Origin: Pseudomonas vlassakiae
GTDB taxonomy: Bacteria; Pseudomonadota; Gammaproteobacteria; Pseudomonadales; Pseudomonadaceae
Length of the DNA stretch: 64,000 nucleotides
Assembly (NCBI RefSeq): GCF_014269035.2
Contig: NZ_JABWRP020000005.1
Location: 124,001-188,000, forward strand
Direction of reading: 5' to 3'
Below, in pieces: positions 43,355 to 53,792 of the stretch. The notes beneath the pieces were generated by a model. That model worked only from the letters and a program-made list of their open reading frames with translations, was not told where the DNA came from and searched no databases. Both the position numbers and the translations under genes were made by a program. The stretch's first letter is position 1, and every line of letters begins with the position of its first letter.

Positions 43355-44294
43355 GATCAGCGACCAACCGGCCAGTGGCCTTGGTCAGTGCCGACAGGAA
43401 TTCCTGTTGCAGCTCCGGATCGTTGCGTGTCAGCTCGATCAGGCTCTGCTCCATCTCGCTGGCTTCCTCTTCCAGGCCCAGCTCGGACAAGCGCTTGACC
43501 CGGTGTACCCACTGGCCCACATCGTCATCCTCGAGGTCATCGAAGATCAGCTCATGGGCCTCTCGCAGCTTGTTGCGCAAGGTGGCGCTGACCAGCAGGC
43601 TGGCATCGCCACGCACCGCGTTGTCCTCGTCGACCGCTTGCAGGTGCAAGGTGCCGACGTGATTCAGGTGCTGTTCCGAGAACGGGCTGTCCAGCAGGTT
43701 CAGGCGCAAGACGCCGTTCCTGTCGGTAGTCAGTTCGTGGGTCATCTTGCCTGCCTTGACTTCAACCAGCCGCTCGCTCCAGGGCACGCTGGTGAACTCC
43801 TCGCGCTTGTCCTTCTGCACTTCGCTGATGCCCGCCAGGTTCTGCTGAGCACGGCCATTGGACGGCGTATTCATGAACGGATTGAGGCCATCCACGCCAT
43901 AGCTGAGCCAGTCGTGGGTGATGCTCTGCGGCAGGTTGCCAAGGGTGAACACGTTGACTACGTTAGCCCCTATACCGGCCACCACGGCTACCGCGCCCAG
44001 CGGGATCTCGTAGATCTCCCGCCACGGTTGGTATGGGGTGTAGCGGTCGTAGCGGCGGGTGACCTCGTATTCGGTGACCTCGAAACGCTTCTGCTCGTGG
44101 ATGCGCACACGCCGTTGCGGAAGCTCCATCACCTTCGGCTCGCCGACATCGATCTGCAAGGTGTGTTCGAGCAGCTTGCGCTCGACACGCTCCTCATGAT
44201 CGCTGCGCTGGGACATCTGGTTGGCGCAACCGCTGGCGAGCAAGGCGCCGCACAGTGCGGCGCCCCCCAGGGTAAAGGTACTTCGCTTGGACAT
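43344..44294 (-). CDS. Putative lipoprotein of unknown function
   Basis: A 316-residue protein with a lipoprotein signal peptide (STFTLGGAALCGALLASGC, lipobox LASGC). A hydrophobic stretch near residues 100-120 (IPLGAVAVVAGIGANVVNVF) could be a membrane segment or buried strand. The C-terminal third is helical and acidic (ELIFDDLEDDDVGQWVHRVKRL). I do not recognise the family. It is on the same strand as proS, whose stop is about 20 bp away from this gene's start, so cotranscription is possible. Confidence 0.7.
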   Translation of the reverse strand: MSKRSTFTLGGAALCGALLASGCANQMSQRSDHEERVERKLLEHTLQIDVGEPKVMELPQRRVRIHEQKRFEVTEYEVTRRYDRYTPYQPWREIYEIPLGAVAVVAGIGANVVNVFTLGNLPQSITHDWLSYGVDGLNPFMNTPSNGRAQQNLAGISEVQKDKREEFTSVPWSERLVEVKAGKMTHELTTDRNGVLRLNLLDSPFSEQHLNHVGTLHLQAVDEDNAVRGDASLLVSATLRNKLREAHELIFDDLEDDDVGQWVHRVKRLSELGLEEEASEMEQSLIELTRNDPELQQEFLSALTKATGRLVADPGL

Positions 44295-44314
44295 GATTAC
44301 TCGTGCATTGGTTA

Positions 44315-46030
44315 TCAGCGGCGAACGCGGGCCTGCAGGAAGGTCAGCACTTCATTGAGCGGCAGCTGTTGGGCCTCCGACTCGGTGCGGTGCTTGTACT
44401 CCAGGTTGCCGTCGGCCAGGCCGCGATCGCTGACGACGATGCGGTGCGGAATGCCGATCAGCTCCATGTCGGCGAACTTGATGCCGGGGCTGGTCTTCTT
44501 GTCGCGGTCGTCCAGCAGCACCTCGTAGCCGGCTGCAGTCAGTTCGGCGTACAGCTTGTCGGTTGCCTCGCGGACTACCTCGGTTTCGTAACGCAGGGGT
44601 ACCAGGGCGATCTGGAACGGTGCCAGGGCGTCGTTCCAGATGATGCCTTTGTCGTCGTAGCTCTGCTCGATGGCGGCGGCGACCACGCGGGACACGCCAA
44701 TGCCGTAGCAGCCCATGGACAGGGTCACCGGCTTGCCGTTTTCACCCAGCACCTGGCACTTGAGCGCCTCGCTGTACTTGGTGCCGAGCTGGAAGATATG
44801 GCCCACTTCGATGCCGCGCTTGATGACCAGGGTGCCCTGGCCGTCCGGGCTTGGGTCACCTTCGACGACATTGCGCAGGTCGGCGACTTGTGGAACCGGC
44901 AGGTCACGCTCCCAGTTCACCCCGAAGTAGTGCTTGTCGTCGATGTTGGCGCCGATGGCAAAGTCGCTCATCAGGGCGACCGAGCGGTCGATCACGATTT
45001 CCAGCGGCAGGTTCAGCGGGCCGAGCGAACCGGCGCCGGCACCGATGGCCTCGCGCAGTTCGGCGTCGGTGGCCATGACCAGCGGGTCGGCAACCTGTTC
45101 CAGCTTGGCGGCCTTGATTTCGTTGAGCTCGTGGTCGCCGCGGACGATCAGGGCGACCAGCTTGCCTTCCTCGGCGCCGCGCACGATCAGGGTCTTGACG
45201 GTTTTTTCGATCGGCAGGCCGTGGTTTTCCACCAGCTGGGCAATGGTCTTGGCATCCGGGGTATCGACCAGGCGCAGCTCCTCGGCAGGCGCAGGGCGCA
45301 CGGTTTCACGCGGGATGGCCTCGGCCTTCTCGATGTTGGCGGCGTAATCGGAGCTGTCGCTGAAGATCACGTCGTCCTCGCCCGACTCGGCCAGGACGTG
45401 GAATTCGTGGGAGTAGCTGCCACCGATGGAGCCGGTGTCGGCCTGCACCGGGCGGAAGTCCAGGCCCAGACGGGTGAAGACGTTGGTGTACGCCTGGTGC
45501 ATGCGGTCGTAGGTTTCCTGCAGGGAAGCCTGGTCGGCATGGAAGGAGTAGGCATCCTTCATGATGAATTCGCGGCCGCGCATCAGGCCGAAGCGTGGGC
45601 GAATCTCGTCACGGAACTTGGTCTGGATCTGGTACAGGTTGAGCGGCAGCTGTTTATAGCTGGACAGCTCGTTGCGGGCCAGGTCGGTAATCACTTCTTC
45701 GTGGGTCGGGCCGACGCAGAACTCGCGCTGATGGCGGTCCTTCAGGCGCAGCAGCTCAGGACCGTACTGTTCCCAGCGGCCGGATTCCTGCCACAGTTCG
45801 GCAGGCTGGATGCTGGGCATCAACACTTCCAGGGCGCCGGCGGCGTTCATTTCCTCGCGCACAACGTTTTCGACCTTGCGCATCACCCGCAGGCCCATCG
45901 GCAGCCAGGTGTACAGGCCGGAAGCCAGTTTGCGGATCATGCCGGCACGCAGCATGAGCTGATGGCTGATGACCACTGCGTCGGCAGGGGTTTCTTTCTG
46001 GGTGGCGAGCAAATATTGACTGGTGCGCAT
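44315..46030 (-). CDS. proS: Prolyl-tRNA synthetase
   Basis: A 571-residue class II synthetase of the bacterial type with an inserted editing domain. Motif 1-2 region: [38 protein letters not shown] and [31 protein letters not shown]. The YbaK-like editing insertion lies in the middle (residues about 230-390) and the anticodon-binding domain ends the protein. Length is typical (E. coli 572). It precedes the lipoprotein gene at 43344-44294 on the same strand. Confidence 0.97.
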   Translation of the reverse strand: MRTSQYLLATQKETPADAVVISHQLMLRAGMIRKLASGLYTWLPMGLRVMRKVENVVREEMNAAGALEVLMPSIQPAELWQESGRWEQYGPELLRLKDRHQREFCVGPTHEEVITDLARNELSSYKQLPLNLYQIQTKFRDEIRPRFGLMRGREFIMKDAYSFHADQASLQETYDRMHQAYTNVFTRLGLDFRPVQADTGSIGGSYSHEFHVLAESGEDDVIFSDSSDYAANIEKAEAIPRETVRPAPAEELRLVDTPDAKTIAQLVENHGLPIEKTVKTLIVRGAEEGKLVALIVRGDHELNEIKAAKLEQVADPLVMATDAELREAIGAGAGSLGPLNLPLEIVIDRSVALMSDFAIGANIDDKHYFGVNWERDLPVPQVADLRNVVEGDPSPDGQGTLVIKRGIEVGHIFQLGTKYSEALKCQVLGENGKPVTLSMGCYGIGVSRVVAAAIEQSYDDKGIIWNDALAPFQIALVPLRYETEVVREATDKLYAELTAAGYEVLLDDRDKKTSPGIKFADMELIGIPHRIVVSDRGLADGNLEYKHRTESEAQQLPLNEVLTFLQARVRR

Positions 46031-46134
46031 GGTTAGCCGTGTCGATTGCCTAAGACGTTGAAATAGCCCCGCATTGTACGGGGGCGAAACGAAGGCGTAC
46101 AGAATGCCCCAGGGCGTGGCAGTTGTCAGCCAAG

Positions 46135-46164
46135 AAAAAGCCCGGCAAGTGTGCCGGGCTTTTT
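46135..46164 (-). terminator. oprD terminator
   Basis: A 12-bp stem (AAAAAGCCCGGC/GCCGGGCTTTTT) with a 6-nt loop lies 27 bp past the oprD stop on the minus strand. Confidence 0.92.
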
Positions 46165-46190
46165 CAGGTGCGGGGCACTATAAGCCAGGC

Positions 46191-47480
46191 TTACAGGATG
46201 CTCAGCGGGTACTCGACGATCAGGCGCAGTTCGTCGATCGAGCTCGAACCGTAGTAGACGCCATCGCTGGAGCGGTAGGTGGCCTGACGAACGCGGAAGC
46301 TCAGGTCTTTGGCCGGGCCTTCCTGCAGGACGTACTTGACGTCTACGTCGCGTTCCCATTCCTTGCCATTGCTGGTGGAACCGGTGTTGGCATCGCTACC
46401 ACGCACGTAACGGGTCATGAAGGTCAGGCCTGGAACGCCGTATTCGGCGAAGTTCAGGTCGTAGCGAGCCTGCCAGGATTTCTCGTCTTCGGCGTTGAAG
46501 TCGGAACGGGCAACGGAGTTGGCCAGGAAGATGGTACCGCCACCGTCCACGCCGTAGCCGTAGTCGCCGTCACCATGGACCTTCTGGTAGGCCAGGGTGA
46601 AGGTGTGAGCGCCGATGTTGTAAGCGCCCGACAGGCTGTAGGCCTGGTTGTCGAGCTTGGTCACGTCATCTTTCTCGGCGCGCTGCAGGCCTCGGCCATC
46701 GCTCTTGGTGTCATAGATGTTGAAGTCGAACACCAGACCTTGTTTGTCCGAGAGCGGCAGCGCCCAGTTCAGGTTGGCGTAGTACTTGCGCCAGTAGTCT
46801 TCGACCTTGGAGTAGTACAGGCTGGTAGACAGGTTGTCGGTGAAGGCGTAGGTGCCACCGAAAACGTCGGCCTGCTTCAGGTGCAGGCTGTCGTGGAAGG
46901 TCTGGGACTGGGCATTCAGCGCGGTGAAGTGACCGGCGTTGAGGGTCAGGCCCTTGATTTCGTTGCTGGTGATCAGCGCGCCTTGGGCCACTTCTGGCAG
47001 CAGGCGGCTGTCATCGGTCGCGAGCACTGGCAGGGCAGTGAACTGGTCGCCGACTTTCAGCACGGTATCGGAGACGCGCAGTTTGACCGCGCCGCCGCCT
47101 TCGGAGAACTCGTCCTGCGCACGGCCGTCGGCATCAGTCGGGAACTGGCCGGTGCTGTGGCGGCCTTTGCCGCTGTCCAGTTTCACGCCGAGCATGCCGA
47201 TGGCATCGACGCCCACGCCGATCACGCCTTGGGTGAAGCCCGACTCATAAGTGCCGAGGAAGCCGAGGCCGGTTTCTTCAACACGGCTCTGACGCAAGCC
47301 GGTACGAGGGTTACGCTCGTTGTTACGGAAGTCACGGCTGAAGTACAGCATGCGAGTCTTGACGTTCAGCTTGCTGTCTTCGAGGAAACCCTTGGACTCA
47401 TCCTGGGACGAGGCCACTGCCATCTGTGAGGTCCCTGCCGCAACGGCCAGGGCGATCATGCTCCACTTCATCACGCGCAT
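46191..47480 (-). CDS. oprD: OprD-family outer-membrane porin
   Basis: A 429-residue substrate-specific porin. The signal peptide is MKWSMIALAVAAGTSQMAVAS, and AAGGAG upstream supports the start at 47480. OprD marks are GFLEDSKLNVKTRMLYFSRDFRNN at the mature N-terminus, the Arg-rich NERNPRTGLRQSRVEETGLGF segment, and many amphipathic strands. It ends in an aromatic-hydrophobic strand (LIVEYPLSIL). Synteny with proS matches P. aeruginosa PA0956-PA0958 (OprD), the basic amino acid channel, but exact substrate specificity cannot be read from the sequence. Confidence 0.88.
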   Translation of the reverse strand: MRVMKWSMIALAVAAGTSQMAVASSQDESKGFLEDSKLNVKTRMLYFSRDFRNNERNPRTGLRQSRVEETGLGFLGTYESGFTQGVIGVGVDAIGMLGVKLDSGKGRHSTGQFPTDADGRAQDEFSEGGGAVKLRVSDTVLKVGDQFTALPVLATDDSRLLPEVAQGALITSNEIKGLTLNAGHFTALNAQSQTFHDSLHLKQADVFGGTYAFTDNLSTSLYYSKVEDYWRKYYANLNWALPLSDKQGLVFDFNIYDTKSDGRGLQRAEKDDVTKLDNQAYSLSGAYNIGAHTFTLAYQKVHGDGDYGYGVDGGGTIFLANSVARSDFNAEDEKSWQARYDLNFAEYGVPGLTFMTRYVRGSDANTGSTSNGKEWERDVDVKYVLQEGPAKDLSFRVRQATYRSSDGVYYGSSSIDELRLIVEYPLSIL

Positions 47481-48220
47481 CGTGATTTGCTCCTTTGGTT
47501 TTTAGGAAGAGTACCGCTGCGTCCAAGTCTTTTAGTTATATGGAACAGCTCTTTCTTGTTATGTCGGCGGAAATGTATAGCACGCTGACTGTTCTTGGCG
47601 ATATGGCAAAATTCATCCTTTCGGGAACTTTATGGCCATGTCGCTTTCAGGTATTTCCATGTCGCAAATCACGCCCCGTTTAACCGGTTCGTACAACGCC
47701 AGCGCTGTTCCATCGCCGTAAGAATTCTGTAACTACAGACTCTGGCTGGGAAACTCCCTGGTGTGCCCAATCTCGCTGTTGTTATTTGTCGCGTCACCTG
47801 GTCAATGCAGGTGTCGTGCCGACTTGGCGTGGAGAGAATGCAACAAGCATGCTCAAAATTAACAACGGTTCATGAAATTTTCACAGAACCGGCCGCCAGA
47901 GGTCGGAAAGTGCCGCAATTACGGGGCGGGCGTTGTCTGATGGTGTGCCGGTTTCATTCGGCAGGTCGAAAGAAAAAGCTGCCTTAAAAGTCAATGTGTT
48001 ACCGCCCACTGTTGATCCTGAGTGGTTAATGTGGGTAGAAGCGTAGTGGCGCACACTTTGCTGGCCTCATTTTGGTGCGAAAAGTAGCGCTGTGTTACCG
48101 CGGTTGTGCAATTCGTGAAGACTCATGGGCTTAAAGCGTGCATTCACGCGTCTGGCAACATGCTCGAACGGGGCGAAGCAGCGTATCCTTGGCGCACAGG
48201 GTTTTGTTTGGAGATTGATC
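47481..48220. other. 740-bp intergenic region between divergent oprD and the HIT gene
   Basis: No convincing gene is present; the open frames here have poor codon use and no ribosome sites. It is less GC-rich than its surroundings. Seen features: the oprD ribosome site next to 47480, a TATACA -10-like element for oprD near 47571-47576 on the minus strand, and a small inverted repeat CACCTG/CAGGTG at 47795-47813. It probably holds an extended oprD control region. Confidence 0.5.
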
Positions 48221-48640
48221 GTGTTTGATATGGATTCGCGTTTGCAGCAGGATTGCCTGGTGCTGGGTGACTTTCCGCTGTGCCGCCTGCTGCTGAGCAA
48301 AGATGCCAATTACCCGTGGTTCATTCTGGTGCCCAGGCGTGAGGGTGTGAGCGAGTTGTTCGATCTCGGTCACGAAGACCAGGCGCAGCTGTGGAAAGAA
48401 ACCACCTACCTGGCCGAAACGCTCAAGCATGCGTTCGCGGCTGACAAGATGAACGTTGCCACCTTGGGTAACGTGGTCAGCCAGATGCACATGCATGTGA
48501 TCGTTCGCCGTCATGACGATCCAGCCTGGCCTGCGCCGGTGTGGGGCAAGGTCCCGGCCGTTGGGTATGCACCGGAGCAGGTGGACACCATTCGTCAGCG
48601 TCTGCGTGCGCTGCTGACCCATGATTATCGGGAGGTCTGA
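48221..48640 (+). CDS. HIT-domain protein
   Basis: A 139-residue histidine-triad hydrolase-like protein. GTG 48221 has TTGGAG upstream; an ATG three codons later is also possible. The HIT motif region reads [13 protein letters not shown], so the first His of the canonical His-x-His-x-His is Gln while the two following His, including the nucleophile position, are kept. [16 protein letters not shown] is the conserved early strand-helix. The family hydrolyses nucleotide-linked substrates. It is followed directly by slyX, as in P. aeruginosa PA0959-PA0960. Confidence 0.88.
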   Translation: MFDMDSRLQQDCLVLGDFPLCRLLLSKDANYPWFILVPRREGVSELFDLGHEDQAQLWKETTYLAETLKHAFAADKMNVATLGNVVSQMHMHVIVRRHDDPAWPAPVWGKVPAVGYAPEQVDTIRQRLRALLTHDYREV

Positions 48641-48641
48641 C

Positions 48642-48848
48642 ATGTCGGCGGAGTTGCGCATCATCGAGCTGGAAACCCGTCAGGCGTTCCAGGACGACAC
48701 GATCCAGGCGCTGAATGATGTGGTGGTCGAGCAGGGGCGGGTCATCGAGCGTCTGCAACTGCAGATGGCCGAGCTGATCAAGCGGTATGAAGAAATGGTC
48801 GGGCAGGTTGGCAGTGAGGGGGAAGAGGCGCCGCCACCTCATTATTGA
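48642..48848 (+). CDS. slyX: SlyX family protein
   Basis: A 68-residue coiled-coil protein started at ATG 48642 with GGGAGG upstream. SlyX character is clear in [36 protein letters not shown] and the PPPHY C-terminus. Function is unknown in any organism. It is one base from the HIT gene stop and cotranscribed with it. Confidence 0.9.
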   Translation: MSAELRIIELETRQAFQDDTIQALNDVVVEQGRVIERLQLQMAELIKRYEEMVGQVGSEGEEAPPPHY

Positions 48849-48887
48849 TGAGTGGCCGCCCTGGGCTTGCCCCAGGGCGGTGCGGGC

Positions 48888-49493
48888 TCAGCGGCGGTTC
48901 ACCGCGACCACGTCTTCGGCCTGCAGGCCTTTGTCGCGGTGCATCACCGAGAACTCCACGCGCTGGCCTTCGACCAGGATGCGGTGACCTTCGCCGCGGA
49001 TCGCGCGGAAGTGCACGAAGATGTCGTCGCCCGAGTCGCGGGAAATGAACCCGAAGCCTTTGGAAGTGTTGAACCACTTAACGGTGCCGGTATCACGCTT
49101 GCCGGCTTCCAGTGGCGCACCTTGGCTGGCACGTGCTTTCTTGCTGCTGCGGGCGAAGCCGGCCACCAGGTGCATGGCGACAGCCAGCGCGGCGCAGACC
49201 AGCGCCGCCAGGTTGCCCATTTCCGGGCGCGCGAGCAGGGTCAGGGTCTGCAGGACCACGGCCACCACCAGCAGGGCGCAGGCCAGGTATTGCAGCTGTT
49301 GCCGCGCACCGCGGTAATACAGTGGCACGACCGGGGCCAGCAGCAGGTTGAGCAGGCCCAGCAGGGTCAGATAGACCGCGTCGGGTTGCTGCAGGAAGGG
49401 TATTGCGTCGGGTTTGAGGCTGGGTATGAGCGATAGCAGCAAAGCCGCAACGCCCGTCACCAGATGGACGATCTTGAACATGGGTTGGCTCAC
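48888..49493 (-). CDS. Membrane-anchored cold-shock-domain protein
   Basis: A 201-residue fusion. The N-terminal about 115 residues contain four hydrophobic segments ([73 protein letters not shown]). The C-terminal about 68 residues are a full cold-shock domain ([16 protein letters not shown]) with the RNP1 motif GFGFI and the RNP2 part DIFVHF. Such domains bind single-stranded RNA or DNA. The start is GTG 49493 or ATG 49481; neither has a strong ribosome site. P. aeruginosa has a cold-shock-domain gene in the same place. An RNA-binding role at the inner membrane is inferred. Confidence 0.85.
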   Translation of the reverse strand: MSQPMFKIVHLVTGVAALLLSLIPSLKPDAIPFLQQPDAVYLTLLGLLNLLLAPVVPLYYRGARQQLQYLACALLVVAVVLQTLTLLARPEMGNLAALVCAALAVAMHLVAGFARSSKKARASQGAPLEAGKRDTGTVKWFNTSKGFGFISRDSGDDIFVHFRAIRGEGHRILVEGQRVEFSVMHRDKGLQAEDVVAVNRR

Positions 49494-49758
49494 AGTTGAT
49501 AAGGCCGATCACAGGAAGAGCTGGCGGCACGGTGCGCATGAGGTGTAAAGCGCGAACACGTGGAGGCCAGCCTATGCACCCGGCAATGACAGTCCGCACG
49601 GGTGGCACCGTGCCTATTTAACAGCAAAGGCGGGGGCTTCTCAAACCGCAGCCGGCAAGCACCGATGGTTTGCCCTGTGTCATGGTCGCCTTGCGCCAGG
49701 CATTGATACAGTGTGTAGTACCTGCTTGATCATCAAGCCTTATGGAAAGGGGAACTTC

Positions 49759-50232
49759 ATGGCAATCGATATCGGTATCAGTGAAGAAGATCGCAAGTCC
49801 ATCGTCGAAGGGCTTTCCCGCCTGTTGTCGGATACCTATGTGCTGTATCTGAAAACCCATAACTTCCACTGGAACGTCACCGGCCCATCGTTCCGCACCC
49901 TGCACCTGATGTTCGAAGAGCAGTACAACGAACTGGCGCTGGCGGTCGACTCGATCGCCGAGCGGATCCGTGCACTGGGCTTCCCGGCGCCAGGTTCGTA
50001 CGCCTTCTACGCACGGCACTCCTCGATCAAGGAGGAGGAGGGTGTGCCGCCTGCCGATGAAATGATCCGTCAGTTGGTGCAGGGGCAAGAGGCTGTGGTG
50101 CGCACTGCACGCAGCATTTTCCCGGTGGTGGACAAAGTCAGCGATGAACCCACCGCTGACCTGCTGACCCAGCGCATGCAGGTGCATGAAAAGACCGCCT
50201 GGATGCTGCGGGTGCTGCTCGACGGTAAATAA
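49759..50232 (+). CDS. dps: Dps-family DNA-binding/ferritin-like protein
   Basis: A 157-residue mini-ferritin that oxidises and stores iron and protects DNA under stress. ATG 49759 has AAGGGG upstream. The ferroxidase half-sites are in [43 protein letters not shown]. The C-terminal helix ends in [10 protein letters not shown]. It stands alone with its own terminator. OxyR control is likely by analogy but no site was identified. Confidence 0.93.
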   Translation: MAIDIGISEEDRKSIVEGLSRLLSDTYVLYLKTHNFHWNVTGPSFRTLHLMFEEQYNELALAVDSIAERIRALGFPAPGSYAFYARHSSIKEEEGVPPADEMIRQLVQGQEAVVRTARSIFPVVDKVSDEPTADLLTQRMQVHEKTAWMLRVLLDGK

Positions 50233-50258
50233 ACGGCAAATTGTGTAGGACCTGTCAG

Positions 50259-50293
50259 AAAGCCCGGCTGAATCCATTCCAGCCGGGCTTTTT
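50259..50293 (+). terminator. dps terminator
   Basis: Stem AAGCCCGGCT/AGCCGGGCTT extended by one G:C pair, followed by TTTTT, 27 bp after the dps stop. Confidence 0.92.
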
Positions 50294-50381
50294 CGCTTGT
50301 GCGGGAAGGTTTTGCCGCTGCTTTGGGCGTCTCGCTCTGCGCTTCATTGAGCCCCAGTTGACGAACTGAGGAGGTGGCGCG

Positions 50382-50708
50382 ATGCAAGCAATCAAGCGTG
50401 CGGTGAAGTTGGGGCATTGGCCTGGCAAGCAGTGCATCGACCCGTTCAAGGCCGATTTCGACATGTTGCAGACGCAGCCGGTATCGCGTTCGGTGCGGTT
50501 GAACGGTTTTTCCACGTGCCTGCGCCTGGAGGCGGTGTATTGGGGTATCCTCGAGCAGATCGCCGCGGCGAACCAGTGCTCGGTCAGCGCCGTGCTGTCC
50601 TATGTCGACCGTGAAGTGCACCTGCGTCAGGGTGGGGTGCGCAACTTCAGCGGGCTGATCCGGGTGATTTGTGTCGCCTGGTTGCGTGATCCGCCGAGTG
50701 CACGCTGA
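50382..50708 (+). CDS. Ribbon-helix-helix domain protein
   Basis: A 108-residue protein with TGAGGAGG upstream of its ATG. The segment RSVRLNGFSTCLRLEAVYWGILEQIAAANQCSVSAVLSYVDRE reads as a strand and two helices, the RHH_4-type domain found in small proteobacterial proteins. The Trp and Arg-rich tail (VICVAWLRD) is typical. It could bind DNA or be a structural adaptor; no partner gene is adjacent. Confidence 0.75.
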   Translation: MQAIKRAVKLGHWPGKQCIDPFKADFDMLQTQPVSRSVRLNGFSTCLRLEAVYWGILEQIAAANQCSVSAVLSYVDREVHLRQGGVRNFSGLIRVICVAWLRDPPSAR

Positions 50709-50743
50709 TCGCCCGCCGGGCTGCGCAGTGTCGGTTAACCATA

Positions 50744-50749
50744 TATAAT
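50744..50749 (+). promoter_or_regulatory. Candidate -10 element for fmdB-aspS
   Basis: A perfect TATAAT in an AT-rich stretch (ATATATAATC) lies about 50 bp before the FmdB-like gene. No good -35 was found at standard spacing. Confidence 0.4.
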
Positions 50750-50800
50750 CCCGCTTTTTGCTGCCCCGGCAGCCAGCGTTGTGGTTGACGAGAGACGTTC

Positions 50801-51022
50801 ATGCCCCTTTATGACTATCAATGTGCTTCCTGCGATCACCGGATGGAGGTGCTGCAGAAGATCAGCGCCGCGCCGCTGACCGACTGCCCGGCCTGTCAGG
50901 CGCCGGCATTGAAGAAACTGCTGTCGGTCCCTGGCTTCCGCCTGAGTGGCAACGGCTGGTACGAAACCGACTTCAAGACCGGGGCAAAAAAGAACCTGGC
51001 AGGCGGCGACAAGGCCGACTGA
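50801..51022 (+). CDS. FmdB-family zinc-ribbon protein
   Basis: A 73-residue protein with CxxC pairs at the start (YDYQCASCDHRME) and in the middle (LTDCPACQAPALKKLLS), the zinc-ribbon of the FmdB regulatory protein family. The end is Lys/Asp-rich. Function is unknown, but it stands upstream of aspS in many pseudomonads, as here. Confidence 0.9.
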   Translation: MPLYDYQCASCDHRMEVLQKISAAPLTDCPACQAPALKKLLSVPGFRLSGNGWYETDFKTGAKKNLAGGDKAD

Positions 51023-51116
51023 GTTGAATTGCAGTAGCCGGGTCTTGCAGTATTAGCCCTCCGGGCGGCCAAGGCCTCCAACGAATACACGAATCACGAG
51101 AAGCGAAACCACCATC

Positions 51117-52892
51117 ATGATGCGCAGCCATTATTGCGGCCAACTGAACGAGAGCCTGGACGGCCAGGAAGTCACCCTTTGCGGCTGGGTCCATCGTCGC
51201 CGGGACCACGGCGGGGTGATCTTCCTCGACATCCGTGACCGCGAAGGCATGGCCCAGGTCGTGTTCGACCCGGATCGCGCCGAAACCTTCGCCGCCGCCG
51301 ACCGCGTGCGCAGCGAGTACGTCGTGCAGATCACCGGCAAGGTGCGCAAGCGCCCGGAAGGCGCAGTGAACGCCAACATGGCGTCCGGTGCGATCGAGAT
51401 CCTCGGCTACCAGCTGAACGTGCTCAACGAAGCGGAAACGCCGCCGTTCCCGCTGAACGAATACTCCGACGTCGGCGAGGAAACCCGCCTGCGCTACCGC
51501 TTCATCGACCTGCGTCGCCCGGAAATGGCCGACAAGCTGCGCCTGCGTTCGCGCATCACCAGCAGCATCCGTCGGTTCCTCGATGAAAACGGCTTCCTCG
51601 ACGTCGAAACCCCGATCCTCACCCGTGCCACGCCAGAAGGCGCACGTGACTACCTGGTGCCGAGCCGCACCCATGCAGGCAGCTTCTTTGCCTTGCCGCA
51701 GTCGCCTCAGCTGTTCAAGCAGCTGCTGATGGTTGCCGGTTTCGACCGCTACTACCAGATCGCCAAATGCTTCCGCGACGAAGACCTGCGTGCTGACCGC
51801 CAGCCGGAATTCACCCAGATCGACATCGAGACCAGCTTCCTCGACGAAGCCGAGATCATGGGCCTCACCGAAAGCATGATCCGCAAGCTGTTCAAGGAAG
51901 TGCTGGATCTGGAGTTCGGCGAATTCCCGCACATGACCTTCGAAGAGGCCATGCGCCGCTACGGTTCCGACAAGCCTGACCTGCGCATCCCGCTGGAGCT
52001 GGTCGACGTCGCCGACCAGCTGAAGGATGTCGAGTTCAAGGTCTTCGCCGGCCCGGCCAACGATCCGAAGTGCCGCGTCACCGCACTGCGCCTGCCAGGC
52101 GGCGCCAGCATGCCGCGCAGCAAGATCGACGAGTACACCAAGTTCGTCGGCATCTACGGTGCCAAGGGCCTGGCCTACATCAAGGTCAACGAGCGCGCCA
52201 AGGGCGTCGAAGGCCTGCAGTCGCCGATCGTCAAGAACATCCCTGAGGCCAACCTCAACAACATCCTCGACCGCGTTGGCGCCGTCGACGGTGACATCGT
52301 GTTCTTCGGTGCCGACAAGTTCAAGGTCGTCAGCGAAGCCCTGGGCGCGCTGCGTATCCGCCTGGGTCACGATTTCGAGCTGCTGACCTGCGAGTGGGCG
52401 CCGATGTGGGTCGTCGACTTCCCGATGTTCGAAGAGAACGAAGACGGCAGCTTCACCGCGCTGCACCACCCGTTCACCGCGCCGAAGTGCACTCCGGAAG
52501 AGCTCGAGGCCAACCCGGCCACCGCGCTGTCCCGCGCCTACGACATGGTGCTGAACGGTACCGAGCTCGGTGGCGGTTCGATCCGTATCCACCGCAAGGA
52601 GATGCAGCAAGCGGTGTTCCGCCTGCTGGGCATCGAAGCTGCGGAACAGGAAGAGAAGTTCGGCTTCCTGCTCGACGCCCTGAAGTTCGGTGCGCCACCT
52701 CACGGCGGCCTGGCCTTTGGCCTGGACCGTCTGGTCATGCTGATGACCGGCGCCCAGTCGATCCGTGAAGTGATCGCCTTCCCGAAAACCCAGAGCGCCG
52801 CGTGCGTCATGACCCAGGCGCCTGGCATGGTCGACGCCAAGGCCCTGCGCGAGCTGCACATCCGTCTGCGCGAGCAGACCAAGGTCGAGTAA
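51117..52892 (+). CDS. aspS: Aspartyl-tRNA synthetase (probably non-discriminating)
   Basis: A 591-residue class IIb synthetase. The N-terminal OB-fold contains [26 protein letters not shown]. Catalytic motifs are [44 protein letters not shown] (motif 2) and [17 protein letters not shown] (motif 3). The GAD domain lies between them. In P. aeruginosa the homologous enzyme also charges tRNA-Asn with Asp, working with GatCAB; that feature is known from the genus, not visible here. Confidence 0.97.
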   Translation: MMRSHYCGQLNESLDGQEVTLCGWVHRRRDHGGVIFLDIRDREGMAQVVFDPDRAETFAAADRVRSEYVVQITGKVRKRPEGAVNANMASGAIEILGYQLNVLNEAETPPFPLNEYSDVGEETRLRYRFIDLRRPEMADKLRLRSRITSSIRRFLDENGFLDVETPILTRATPEGARDYLVPSRTHAGSFFALPQSPQLFKQLLMVAGFDRYYQIAKCFRDEDLRADRQPEFTQIDIETSFLDEAEIMGLTESMIRKLFKEVLDLEFGEFPHMTFEEAMRRYGSDKPDLRIPLELVDVADQLKDVEFKVFAGPANDPKCRVTALRLPGGASMPRSKIDEYTKFVGIYGAKGLAYIKVNERAKGVEGLQSPIVKNIPEANLNNILDRVGAVDGDIVFFGADKFKVVSEALGALRIRLGHDFELLTCEWAPMWVVDFPMFEENEDGSFTALHHPFTAPKCTPEELEANPATALSRAYDMVLNGTELGGGSIRIHRKEMQQAVFRLLGIEAAEQEEKFGFLLDALKFGAPPHGGLAFGLDRLVMLMTGAQSIREVIAFPKTQSAACVMTQAPGMVDAKALRELHIRLREQTKVE

Positions 52893-52949
52893 TCGGCCCC
52901 GGGCGCATCCCGGCGGGTGCGCCCCGGCGCTTCGGCGCAGTATTCCCAC

Positions 52950-52971
52950 GTTCCGCCCTTCGGGGCGGAAC
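52950..52971 (+). terminator. Hairpin between aspS and yebC
   Basis: A perfect 9-bp stem (GTTCCGCCC/GGGCGGAAC) with a TTCG tetraloop lies about 57 bp after the aspS stop, followed by a moderately T-rich stretch. Read-through to yebC is possible. Confidence 0.5.
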
Positions 52972-53001
52972 CTGTTTCTGTTTCAAGGATTCGGAGTCGT
53001 T

Positions 53002-53748
53002 ATGGCTGGTCATTCCAAGTGGGCGAACATCAAGCACCGCAAAGAGCGCCAGGATGCCAAGAGAGGCAAGATCTTCACCAAGTGGATCCGTGAGCTGACC
53101 GTCGCTGCCAAGCAAGGCGGTGCCGACCCAGGCTCCAACCCGCGGTTGCGCCTGGCGTTGGACAAGGCGCTGGGCGCCAACATGAGCCGCGACATCATCG
53201 ATCGCGCCGTGGCCCGGGGTGCCGGCACCAACGAAAGCGACAACGTCGAAGAGCTCAGCTACGAAGGGTACGGCCCGGGTGGCGTGGCGATCATGGTCGA
53301 GGCCATGACCGACAACCGCAACCGGACTGCTGCCGCCGTGCGCCATGCCTTCACCAAGTGTGGCGGCAACCTCGGCACCGACGGCTCGGTCGCCTACCTG
53401 TTCGAGCGCAAGGGCCAGATCAGCTTCGCTGCGGGCATCGACGAAGATGCCCTGATGGAAGCCGCAATGGAGGCCGATGCCGACGACGTGGTGGCCCACG
53501 ACGACGGATCGTTCGACGTTTTCACCTCGTTCAATAGCTTCTATGCCGTGCGTAACGCGCTGGAAGAGGCGGGCTTCAAGGCTGCCGACGCGGAAATCGT
53601 CATGCAGCCGACCACCAGCGCGGAACTGGACCAGGAGGGCGCCGAGAAAGTGCTCAAGCTGATCGACATGCTCGAGGACCTGGATGACGTGCAGAACGTC
53701 TACTCCAATGCGCAGATCTCTGACGAGATCATGGAAAAACTCGGCTAA
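53002..53748 (+). CDS. yebC: YebC/PmpR-family protein
   Basis: A 248-residue YebC/TACO1-like protein. It opens with [32 protein letters not shown], the family signature, and contains [25 protein letters not shown]. In P. aeruginosa the orthologue PmpR was described as a regulator of the PQS system; other members assist translation of proline-rich stretches. It precedes ruvCAB as in most gammaproteobacteria. Confidence 0.96.
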   Translation: MAGHSKWANIKHRKERQDAKRGKIFTKWIRELTVAAKQGGADPGSNPRLRLALDKALGANMSRDIIDRAVARGAGTNESDNVEELSYEGYGPGGVAIMVEAMTDNRNRTAAAVRHAFTKCGGNLGTDGSVAYLFERKGQISFAAGIDEDALMEAAMEADADDVVAHDDGSFDVFTSFNSFYAVRNALEEAGFKAADAEIVMQPTTSAELDQEGAEKVLKLIDMLEDLDDVQNVYSNAQISDEIMEKLG

Positions 53749-53792
53749 GGTGTTCTGGCGATCAGTGCCGGCGCTTTGAATTTGTCGGTGTC

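Noticed and set aside
44303..46036. 577-codon frame antisense to proS
   Set aside because: Mirror frame with no homology or ribosome site.
50973..52949. 658-codon frame antisense to aspS
   Set aside because: Mirror of aspS; spans intergenic DNA and lacks start signals.
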